Source of the DNA: an uncultured Olsenella sp.
GTDB taxonomy: Bacteria; Actinomycetota; Coriobacteriia; Coriobacteriales; Atopobiaceae
Assembly (NCBI GenBank): GCA_900548775.1
Contig: URLM01000044.1
Span: forward strand, 1-15,782
Direction of reading: 5' to 3'
Length of the DNA: 15,782 nucleotides
In this document: piece after piece, positions 7,372 through 13,160 of the stretch
How positions within the stretch are numbered: the stretch's first letter is position 1
Layout of the letters: each line of letters begins with the position of its first letter
Notes under the pieces: model-generated
Databases searched by the model: none
The model's input: only the letters and a program-made list of their open reading frames with translations
Told to the model about the DNA's origin: nothing
Position numbers and translations under genes: made by a program

Positions 7372-7449
7372 TCATTGATTATTAGTGCTTCTCGGCTGCC
7401 GCTCCTCTGTAAACTACTCGCCACCAATCGACTGGGGGGCGGGGGAACC

Positions 7450-8658
7450 ATGCAGCTGTCGCTTAACAAACAATCTGCGCTTCAAGCAATCAGGGCAATC
7501 AGATGCGGAAAGGCACCGCAGGTCAATCGGGCTATCAACTACATGGCAAGAGTCTCTCTCCGCTCACCCCAGCGCCCGGATGGCAAGAAGCGCTGGTCAC
7601 CAGCAACCGCCCACCTTGACTGGTTGGGCCTACCCCAGCCAAGCCAGCGAGCGCCACTTCACGTTGCCGTCCCGACTGATGCCAATCGCATCCGTGCGAG
7701 GTTCTTCTCGTCCACCATCTACTCGGCGGGACTTCCTGATGACGCATTCCTGGACATTGGCCACGGAATCCAAATCGCATCGCCCGAGCTGCTGTTTGTC
7801 GAGCTCGCAACCGTGATGATTCCGCAGGTGCTGGTTCTTCTCGGCTACGAGCTCACCGGAAAATACTCGCGTGACGCAGGCGCCCCAAGGCTCGGCCCGA
7901 TCACCTACGGGGTGTCGCCGCTTACGACTGTCGAGAAAATCGAGAACTTCATAGCGCGATGTCACGGCATTCCAGGACTCTGCGCTGCAAGGGAATGCAT
8001 AAAGTATGTATCAGACAATTCGTGGTCGCCCACGGAATCGCTCATTGCTGCCATGGCAGCCCTTCCAATTGAGAACCTGGGATACGGCCTTGGCAGGCTC
8101 ACCCTGAACGAGCGGTCAGACGCAGGTGGCGGCCACGCCATATGCCACGAGAAGGGGTCGCGAGTGCCGGACATGCTGGTACCAAAGACGCCCGTTGGCA
8201 TCAACTATGAAGGCGGCGGCCACCTTGAACTGGACCGCATTGTCGCAGCCGCCACTGTGGCGGCCGAGAATCCCGGCAGCGTGCTTTTCCAGGATGAGGT
8301 CGCTCACGAGAAAAACCAGGTTCGCGAGAAGTACGTCGACGACTTGCGCCGGACGCGAGAGCTTGCGTCGCGAGGCTTGGTCATCGTCAATGCCACGATG
8401 GAAGACCTGTTCGTCCGCTATGGCCTCGACACCCTCATGCAACAGGTCATTCGCGCTGCCGAGCGTTTCTCTGACCGGGATTTCTCCCTGTGCTGGAAAG
8501 CGTTCGACTCCCCCGCCGTCTGTGACAGGCGACAACTCCTGATCTGGGCACTGCTCGACTGGAAGCCTGGCGTCGAGTACATGCGGCAATTCATGGCGCA
8601 GGAGTACTCGGCGCCGCGCCAGGCAATCGGGGACCACACCGTCGAGATTGTGCTCTAG
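7450..8658 (+). CDS. Putative AbiEi-like/DUF559-like (PD-(D/E)XK-type) protein, Coriobacteriia-type
   Basis: A 402-residue protein of unknown function, probably cytosolic. It resembles a group I recall mainly from Coriobacteriia: an N-terminal MQLSLNKQSAL stretch, then a middle region with ASPELLFVELAT (110-121) and LGYELTGKYS (131-140) that recalls the SPERTLVDL-type motif of AbiEi antitoxins. The C-terminal region recalls DUF559/Vsr-like nucleases: VPDMLVP (239-245), INYEGGGH (251-258), then DDLRRTRELASRG (297-309) and VIVNATMEDL. Asp241 and Glu254 could be metal ligands of a PD-(D/E)XK core, but the usual E-x-D/K pattern is not clear, so activity is uncertain. ATG 7450 is preferred over the in-frame TTG at 7375 because GGCGGGGG lies just upstream. 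It stands alone on the plus strand, with its own promoter and lower GC than its neighbours, which fits horizontal transfer. A role in defence or DNA processing is only a guess. Confidence 0.8.
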   Translation: MQLSLNKQSALQAIRAIRCGKAPQVNRAINYMARVSLRSPQRPDGKKRWSPATAHLDWLGLPQPSQRAPLHVAVPTDANRIRARFFSSTIYSAGLPDDAFLDIGHGIQIASPELLFVELATVMIPQVLVLLGYELTGKYSRDAGAPRLGPITYGVSPLTTVEKIENFIARCHGIPGLCAARECIKYVSDNSWSPTESLIAAMAALPIENLGYGLGRLTLNERSDAGGGHAICHEKGSRVPDMLVPKTPVGINYEGGGHLELDRIVAAATVAAENPGSVLFQDEVAHEKNQVREKYVDDLRRTRELASRGLVIVNATMEDLFVRYGLDTLMQQVIRAAERFSDRDFSLCWKAFDSPAVCDRRQLLIWALLDWKPGVEYMRQFMAQEYSAPRQAIGDHTVEIVL

Positions 8659-8700
8659 GCGACCGCAGCCCGAGCGACCGCATCCGAGCGACCGCAGCCC
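8659..8700. repeat. 14-15-bp tandem repeat between convergent genes
   Basis: GCGACCGCAGCCC is followed by GAGCGACCGCATCC and GAGCGACCGCAGCCC, three near-identical units directly after the stop codon of the nuclease-like gene. They fill most of the 51-bp gap to the convergent LOR/SDH gene. I see no convincing terminator hairpin here. Confidence 0.8.
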
Positions 8701-8709
8701 GCGCAGCCG

Positions 8710-9807
8710 CTAGATCACGCCAAGGCCCTTGGCCACGATGAAGATGAAGTCCTGCACGTTGGTGACGATCGTCTTGGCCGAGAGACTCCCGCGGTCGTGC
8801 AGCTTGTTGACGACAAACTCCGAAGCGTCGACGGCATAGATGTAGACCGGCCGCACGGTTCCGTCATCATTGACGTGGTAGCTGGGCGTAATGTTGCCGG
8901 TCGCGATCGTGTGCAGCATCGTGGCCATGCAGATCACGGTCGTGGCCTTGCGCGCGAGCACCCGAATCTGGTGCTGGGACTCGTACACGTCCGCGATGGT
9001 CTCGGGCAGCGGTCCGTCGTCGCGAATCGACCCCGCGAGCAGGAAGGGAACGTTCTTCTTCACGCATGCGTACATGATGCCGTCGCGCAGGTCGTAGTCA
9101 TCCACAAACTGCGCGATGGAGCCAGACCGTCGCACGCGGTTGATGGTGTCCAGGTGGTTGTAGTGCCCATTTGGCATGCTCTGCTGCGTGCGGATGTCCT
9201 GGCCAAGCGCCGTGTGGAACATGGCGCCCTCGAGGTCATGCGTGGCCAGCGCATTGCCGCCTGAGAGCGCGTGGACGTAGCCCTCCTCCACCAGCCGCTG
9301 CATGGCATGGCGAGAGTCCGCGTCGAACGCAAACGCCGGTCCCATCACCCATTCGATGAACCCGTGATCGCGTTCGTACCTCAGCAGCTCGATAAGGTCG
9401 TCGTAGTCGCGGGTGTAGGCGGTTTCGCGGCTTCGGCCCTGGCGGAAGGAGAACTTCTCGCCATTGGATGCGGAGGGGTCCTCGAAACCGTCCGCGTGGA
9501 CGTAGATTCCCTCGGAGCCGTCCTCGCTGCGTCCCAGCGCAACCAGCTCCCCCTGCTTGAGGTGACGGCCCGTGACCACATGGAGGGTGCCGTCGGCCCG
9601 GAGAACGATACAGGCATCCATGCGAGAAGAGGCGGCCAGCTTCCAGCTGCCATCAATCTTGAAGTATTCCGGGTACATTGACGTGCTATGGAAGCCCTCG
9701 GGTATCACGCCATCCTGCTCGACGGTAGCCCACCTCACGTTTGGCGCGTCGTCCAAGCCGAGCGCGGAGAAATCGGGGTGGTGATAGACCGGCAGCTCAA
9801 ACGCCAT
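8710..9807 (-). CDS. LOR/SDH-family protein (TIGR00300-like, ornithine cyclodeaminase-type)
   Basis: A 365-residue member of the family named after the plant lysine-ketoglutarate reductase/saccharopine dehydrogenase bifunctional enzyme domain. Relatives include archaeal ornithine cyclodeaminase and the C-terminal part of cyanobacterial ArgZ/AgrE, which turns ornithine into proline with NAD. Visible family blocks are GGNALATHDLE (183-193), GHYNHLDTINRVRRSG (214-229), VPFLLAGSIRDDGPLPE (253-269), MLHTIATGN (297-305) and VDASEFVVNKLHDRGS (325-340). The N-terminal arginine dihydrolase domain of ArgZ/AgrE is absent, and no arginine gene is adjacent, so the substrate is open. Start: ATG at 9807, preceded by AGGAG 6 bases upstream; the open frame continues to 9927 but without a ribosome binding site. 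It is convergent with the nuclease-like gene and divergent from the DUF1905-DUF2200 gene. Confidence 0.88.
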   Translation of the reverse strand: MAFELPVYHHPDFSALGLDDAPNVRWATVEQDGVIPEGFHSTSMYPEYFKIDGSWKLAASSRMDACIVLRADGTLHVVTGRHLKQGELVALGRSEDGSEGIYVHADGFEDPSASNGEKFSFRQGRSRETAYTRDYDDLIELLRYERDHGFIEWVMGPAFAFDADSRHAMQRLVEEGYVHALSGGNALATHDLEGAMFHTALGQDIRTQQSMPNGHYNHLDTINRVRRSGSIAQFVDDYDLRDGIMYACVKKNVPFLLAGSIRDDGPLPETIADVYESQHQIRVLARKATTVICMATMLHTIATGNITPSYHVNDDGTVRPVYIYAVDASEFVVNKLHDRGSLSAKTIVTNVQDFIFIVAKGLGVI

Positions 9808-9971
9808 GGTTGCTCCTATCTTCTCGTCGATGAGCCGGAAGATAGCACGCCCTGACCTGCCCAATGGCAACATGCAGCGCCTAGCAACAAACTTGACCCA
9901 ACGGAATGACGTGGCGAAACATGGCACCGCTCTATGCGATACTTCTCGCGATACCGCTGAGAGGAGCAGGC
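9808..9971. promoter_or_regulatory. Divergent promoter region (LOR/SDH gene and DUF1905-DUF2200 gene)
   Basis: This 164-bp gap separates two divergent genes and must contain both promoters. On the plus strand TGCGATACT (9935-9943) fits an extended -10 box 28 bases before the ATG at 9972, and GCGATAC is repeated at 9950-9956. No good -35 partner was found. On the minus strand I see only the ribosome binding site AGGAG at about 9814-9818. Confidence 0.35.
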
Positions 9972-10580
9972 ATGAAGAGCTACAGCTTTCCCGCGACCAT
10001 TGAGAAGGTCGAGGGCATCGACGGCGCGTTTGTGCAGGTACCGCTCGACCTGCCGAGGGTGTTCGGTGCGGGGCGCATCAAGGTGCATGCAACTTTTGAT
10101 GGCGTGCCCTACGACGGCAGCGTGGTTGCCTTCAAGCGGGACGACGGCGGGCGCGACTACGTGCTGGGCATCCGCAAGGACATGCGTGCGGCCATTGGCA
10201 AAGGGCCCGGAGAGAGCGTGGACGTCACTCTCGTCTGCGCACAGGTGGACGGGCCGGCCAAGCGCTACGTGGACCTTCTCGCCGCCAAGGTCGAGCGCAA
10301 GGGCAGGAGCCGAGAGGAGCTGGCGTCCGTTATCGAGTGGTTTCTCGGCTACGCGCCCGAGGACCTTACCGACGAGCGCCTGGGGGCGGTGAGCTTTGCC
10401 GACTGGCTTGAGGACGCCCCGGCGTACAACCCGGCGGCCGCGCTGGTGAGCGGCAAGGTCTGCGGCGTAGATGTGGCTCAGGTGGAGGACCCCACCATGC
10501 ACCGGGTGCGCGTGCTGGACAAGCTGGTGGACGAGCTGGCAAAGGGACGTCCGCTCGAGAAGATCCTGCGCCGCGCGTGA
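9972..10580 (+). CDS. DUF1905-DUF2200 fusion protein
   Basis: A 202-residue soluble protein of unknown function joining two domains usually found as separate small proteins. Residues 1 to about 92 match DUF1905: IEKVEGIDGAFVQVPLD, then VPYDGSVVAF and YVLGIRKDMRAAIGKGPGES, a small beta-barrel-like domain. Residues about 97-201 match DUF2200: KVERKGRSREEL, IEWFLGY, ADWLEDAPAYNP, SGKVCGVDV, VEDPTMHRVRVLDKLVDELA and KGRPLEKILR, the highly conserved tail of that family. DUF2200 proteins are normally about 110-120 residues, so this domain is nearly whole. The ATG at 9972 is chosen because GAGGAG lies 5 bases upstream; the upstream in-frame ATG (9906) lacks a site and encodes no conserved sequence. 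The gene is transcribed alone and ends 2 bases before a long palindromic repeat. Confidence 0.9.
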   Translation: MKSYSFPATIEKVEGIDGAFVQVPLDLPRVFGAGRIKVHATFDGVPYDGSVVAFKRDDGGRDYVLGIRKDMRAAIGKGPGESVDVTLVCAQVDGPAKRYVDLLAAKVERKGRSREELASVIEWFLGYAPEDLTDERLGAVSFADWLEDAPAYNPAAALVSGKVCGVDVAQVEDPTMHRVRVLDKLVDELAKGRPLEKILRRA

Positions 10581-10581
10581 T

Positions 10582-10652
10582 GGGATTTTTCTCCCCGGTA
10601 ACGGGATTCCATTCCCCGGCAACGGGATTCCGTTGCCGGGAAGAATAATCCC
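10582..10652. repeat. Long palindromic intergenic element, family C copy 2
   Basis: A 71-bp inverted repeat fills almost all of the gap between two convergent stop codons (10580 and 10655). The outer arms GGGATTTTTCTCCCCGG (10582-10598) and CCGGGAAGAATAATCCC (10636-10652) pair at 15 of 17 positions, and the inner AACGGGATTCC units extend the hairpin. Reverse-complemented, it aligns with 864-923. It may end transcription from both sides, although neither strand has a T-run after the hairpin, so this is not a classic intrinsic terminator. Confidence 0.8.
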
Positions 10653-10654
10653 GC

Positions 10655-11017
10655 CTACAGGAGGCGATCAGACCACTCGGGCTCCTTGAAGCCAACGAGC
10701 ACGAAGTCCTCCCCCACGACCAGCGGCCGCTTGACCAGCATGCCGTTGGTGGCGAGAAGATCGAAGGCCTCCGCATCGCTCATCCCCGCATCAAGCTGCG
10801 CCTTCACGCCCAACTGCCGGTAGAGCTGCCCGCTGGTGTTGAAGAAACGACGCACGGGAAGCCCGGAGCGTGCCTGCCACTCCGCAAGCTCCGCCGCGGT
10901 AGGATTCTCCTCCACGATATGGCGATCGGCGTACGCAACACCGTGCTCATCCAGCCACTTCTTGGCACGCTTGCAGGTGGAGCACTTTGGATACTCAATG
11001 AAGAGCAGCTTGGCCAT
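10655..11017 (-). CDS. ArsC/Spx-family thioredoxin-fold protein
   Basis: A 120-residue protein of the arsenate reductase-like family that includes ArsC, Spx and YffB. The N-terminal YPKCSTCKRAKKWLDEH carries a CxxC pair (Cys12, Cys15), and the family blocks RRFFNTSGQLYRQLG (56-70), LLATNGMLVKRPLVV (87-101) and LVGFKEPEW (107-115) follow, so it is complete. Members reduce arsenate, act as thiol switches or are uncharacterised; no ars operon gene lies beside it, so arsenate reduction is unproven. The ATG at 11017 is chosen because it begins the conserved MAKLLFIEYPKC and GAGGAGAG precedes it by about 6 bases; upstream in-frame codons to 11098 run through a hairpin. It lies 90 bases downstream of the DUF2220 gene on the same strand and could be partly co-transcribed. 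Confidence 0.9.
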   Translation of the reverse strand: MAKLLFIEYPKCSTCKRAKKWLDEHGVAYADRHIVEENPTAAELAEWQARSGLPVRRFFNTSGQLYRQLGVKAQLDAGMSDAEAFDLLATNGMLVKRPLVVGEDFVLVGFKEPEWSDRLL

Positions 11018-11067
11018 GGCGCTCTCCTCGTCTGTTGACTGCGGGGCAATCCCCGCGCGACCCCACC

Positions 11068-11098
11068 ATGAGACAAAGGGAAACTCCCCTTGTCTCAT
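11068..11098 (-). other. Strong stem-loop between the DUF2220 and ArsC-like genes
   Basis: On the minus strand, a 13-bp stem (ATGAGACAAGGGG with CCCTTTGTCTCAT, one G-T pair) encloses a 5-base loop, starting 9 bases after the DUF2220 stop codon. A second small hairpin GCGGGG-N4-CCCCGC follows at 11041-11056. Neither has a T-run, so they may be Rho-assisted termination, mRNA processing or stability elements rather than an intrinsic terminator. Confidence 0.6.
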
Positions 11099-11107
11099 TA
11101 CGGGTCG

Positions 11108-12703
11108 CTACAGGTCGCGGCGGGTGAGGATCTCCTGCGGGATGAGTCGGCAGCCCTCCACCACGCTGCGCGCGTACGCGGCGGCCTCCTCGGTGAGGCC
11201 CTCGCACATAAGCGACATGTCCGGCATACCAAGGTTCACCTGGCAGGTCTGCTCGTTGTCAGACGGATCCGGATAACGTTCCATCGCCTTGTCAATCATG
11301 AGCTGGTAGGCAGGGGTGAAAGGTGCAAAGGGGTAGTTCTCGCCCAGCACGTCGCGTAGGCGCGCCATGATGTCGATGCCCGCACGGTCGATGTCGCCCC
11401 AGTAGAGGACCTCGACGGAATCCGCGCCAAGGGTGTCAAGAAGCAGCGCAAGACGGTTGTGCTCGAGAATGGGCGTACCCCCGCCAAGCACCACGGCATG
11501 GATGCGCTCGCCCAAAATGGTGTTGCGGCCCTCCTCGTACATGAGGTCGTGCACGTCGAGCCAGGGGTCGAGGTTCTCGGTCACCAGCACGCGCATGTGC
11601 TTCCTGCGGCGCGGCGCGTGGTAGAGAAGGTCCGGCTTGGGCATGGGCCGGTGGCGGATGACGTCCTCCATGCCCATCGCGCGCAGCAGCTTGTGGCCGT
11701 CGGAGCCGTACTCGAAGAACTTCTCGTCCCCACCCATCTGGTAGGCGAGCTGGCGACGGGTGATGTCGCCCGGCAGCGCGCCGTTTACCAGCGCGTTGTT
11801 GATGGCGGTGAGCTGGCGCTCGAAGAGCGTGTAGGCGCCGGGATGGCTGAGCAGCCAGCCGTTCATCCAAAAGCGCTGGTCGAGTTCGAGGATCTTCGCG
11901 CGGACCTCGGTCTCGGCCGGGCCGCCGCGACGCACGTAGGGGACCTCGGAAAGCTGCAGGGGATGAGAGGGACCGCCCTTCCCCACCCGACGGAAGCGTC
12001 CGCGCTGGGTGCGCGTGGCGCCGGTGCGGGCGGGCTTCTCGGCGGGCTTCTCGGCGGGTGCCTGAGGCGCGGGGTCCGCAGGGACCTTGGTTGGTTCGGC
12101 GGGCTCTTCCTCGGGAGCGGACGCCACAGGGGCAGACACGGCTGCCGGCTGTTCAGCGACCTCCCCCGCGACGGGCGAGGCTTCTGGCGAGAAGTCCTTC
12201 TCAGCAGGCTCCGCCATTGGCTCCATGGGAGCCTGCTTCCTCCTGTGTCGCCGCGGCTTTCTCCTCTCGGGGGCAGGCTCGGCGGCCGCTTCCGTCGCCT
12301 CCGCGGCAGGCGCCGGCTCCGTCTCCGCAGGGGCATCCGTGTCCGGCGCAGGCGCGACCTCGGCATCGGCCTCGGCATCAGTCGCCTGGTCAGCTGCCTC
12401 GGGCTTCTCGGCAACGTCCTCTACCTGCGCAGGAACGCGCAGCGTGTAGATGCCATCCTGCCCCTCCACGGGGTCGAGCGCCTCTGAGCGCACGGCCGCA
12501 GTCAGCGCCGCCTGGGCTTCCTTACCGTACCTCCCCACGATCCGCGAGATATCCTCGTCGGTCACCACGTCACCGCGCACGCGGACGAGGGCGCTTGCCA
12601 CCGAAGCCGCCTTGTTCTTCTGGGAAGGCTCCAGAACTTGGCAGAGAGCCTCCCTCAGATAATCAAGGTTCATGCGTTCAACATCGGTCAGTTTTCGCGC
12701 CAT
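11108..12703 (-). CDS. DUF2220/JetD-like Toprim-domain protein with long Ala/Pro/Glu-rich linker
   Basis: A 531-residue protein with three parts. Residues 1-95 form a small, probably helical domain with no family I recognise. Residues about 96-245 are a low-complexity linker rich in Ala, Pro and Glu with basic patches (RRKPRRHRRK at 147-156; RTQRGRFRRVGKGG at 231-244), probably disordered. Residues about 255-531 resemble the C-terminal region of DUF2220/JetD: LVTENLDPWLDVHDL (373-387) with Glu376, VVLGGGTPILEHNRL (404-418) and VLYWGDIDRAGIDIMARLR (432-450) with Asp437 and Asp439, the Glu plus DxD metal-binding pattern of a Toprim fold. JetD is the nuclease subunit of the Wadjet plasmid-defence system and acts with JetA, JetB and the SMC-like JetC; none is encoded here, so this looks like an orphan homologue. 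ATG at 12703, with AGGAA 8 bases upstream. Nuclease activity is inferred from the motif only. Confidence 0.82.
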   Translation of the reverse strand: MARKLTDVERMNLDYLREALCQVLEPSQKNKAASVASALVRVRGDVVTDEDISRIVGRYGKEAQAALTAAVRSEALDPVEGQDGIYTLRVPAQVEDVAEKPEAADQATDAEADAEVAPAPDTDAPAETEPAPAAEATEAAAEPAPERRKPRRHRRKQAPMEPMAEPAEKDFSPEASPVAGEVAEQPAAVSAPVASAPEEEPAEPTKVPADPAPQAPAEKPAEKPARTGATRTQRGRFRRVGKGGPSHPLQLSEVPYVRRGGPAETEVRAKILELDQRFWMNGWLLSHPGAYTLFERQLTAINNALVNGALPGDITRRQLAYQMGGDEKFFEYGSDGHKLLRAMGMEDVIRHRPMPKPDLLYHAPRRRKHMRVLVTENLDPWLDVHDLMYEEGRNTILGERIHAVVLGGGTPILEHNRLALLLDTLGADSVEVLYWGDIDRAGIDIMARLRDVLGENYPFAPFTPAYQLMIDKAMERYPDPSDNEQTCQVNLGMPDMSLMCEGLTEEAAAYARSVVEGCRLIPQEILTRRDL

Positions 12704-12876
12704 GCAGGGTTCCTTTCATGCGGACATGCAAGAAGGATACGGCAACGGCGAGAAAATCCCAGCATCGCTGCTCGCAATCTTGCATAACTACACGCGATGT
12801 TACGCCGGCTCTGAATGAGGTGGAGCGCGTGGCGAGAATAACTTGCACGCGCGGTATGTAGCACCCGCCCTTCTCG

Positions 12877-12949
12877 TTCTTACCGGCTCGTCGCTCTTCT
12901 CGTCCAACTCCTGCAGAAACGCAGTCGGGATCTCACGAGCCGGTAACAA
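12877..12949 (-). repeat. 73-bp hairpin repeat, unit B1
   Basis: Arms TTCTTACCGGC (12877-12887, one change) and GCCGGTAACAA (12939-12949) with a 51-bp interior. The stem extends to 15 bp, with T-A at position 12. On the minus strand the core CGTTTCTGCAGGAGTTGGAC starts at interior position 18. Confidence 0.85.
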
Positions 12950-12969
12950 GCGATAAGCACTCCCTCCCG

Positions 12970-13043
12970 TTCTTACCGGCTCGTCGAAAGATCACAGCAT
13001 TCTTCCAGTTGACAGCTCAACAGTCAGAATGAACCGGTAACAA
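12970..13043 (+). repeat. 74-bp hairpin repeat, unit B2
   Basis: Arms TTCTTACCGGC (12970-12980) and ACCGGTAACAA (13033-13043), with one extra interior base (52). It starts exactly 20 bp after B1. The core CATTCTTCCAGTTGACAGCT starts at interior position 18 and shares CCAGTTGACAGC with unit A3, 6 kb away. Confidence 0.85.
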
Positions 13044-13063
13044 CCGAGGCTCGCTTCTCACTG

Positions 13064-13136
13064 TTGTTACCGGTCCGTCGCGCTTCTCGGCCGAATCCTG
13101 CAGAAACGCAGACGGCATCCCACGGGCCGGTAACAA
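13064..13136 (-). repeat. 73-bp hairpin repeat, unit B3
   Basis: Arms TTGTTACCGGT (13064-13074) and GCCGGTAACAA (13126-13136) with a 51-bp interior, exactly 20 bp after B2. Position 12 of the stem is C-G, while B1 and B2 have T-A and A2 has A-T. On the minus strand the core CGTTTCTGCAGGATTCGGCC starts at interior position 18. It shares CCTGCAGAAACGCAG with B1. Confidence 0.85.
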
Positions 13137-13160
13137 GGGGTCCATTGTGGCGCGTTGAGG

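Larger units (their letters stand above)
6554..7449. other. Long gene-free region with repeats and a promoter
   Basis: I find no credible gene in this gap; the short open frames run through repeats and have no ribosome binding sites. It holds a 14-bp tandem duplication (6598-6625), three 73-bp hairpin repeats (6738-7007), an orphan GTTACCGGC half-site (6912-6920), a 16-bp tandem triplet (7022-7069), and then a more AT-rich stretch (7100-7375). That stretch contains an inverted repeat CTGAC-N8-GTCAG (7174-7191), a second GTCAGAA at 7209-7215, a 16-bp near-palindrome CTGCGGCATGCGGCAG (7222-7237) and the promoter of the gene at 7450. The change in base composition around 7100 suggests that the plus-strand gene and its upstream DNA may have been acquired together. 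Confidence 0.7.

Noticed and set aside
7375..7449. An upstream TTG start for the nuclease-like gene
   Set aside because: It lies only a few bases after the predicted -10 box and has no Shine-Dalgarno sequence; the ATG at 7450 has a purine-rich site at good spacing.
10655..11017. An arsenic-resistance operon
   Set aside because: Only one ArsC/Spx-like gene is present; there is no arsR, arsB or acr3 nearby, and many family members do not act on arsenate.
11108..12703. A complete Wadjet (JetABCD) defence system
   Set aside because: Only the JetD-like protein is present; the flanking genes are ArsC-like and phosphoketolase, with no SMC-like JetC, JetA or JetB.
12877..13136. Integron attC sites
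   Set aside because: The arms are palindromic and of suitable length, but the R' and R'' core boxes (GTTRRRY and RYYYAAC) are not matched, no gene cassettes lie between units, and no integrase is visible.
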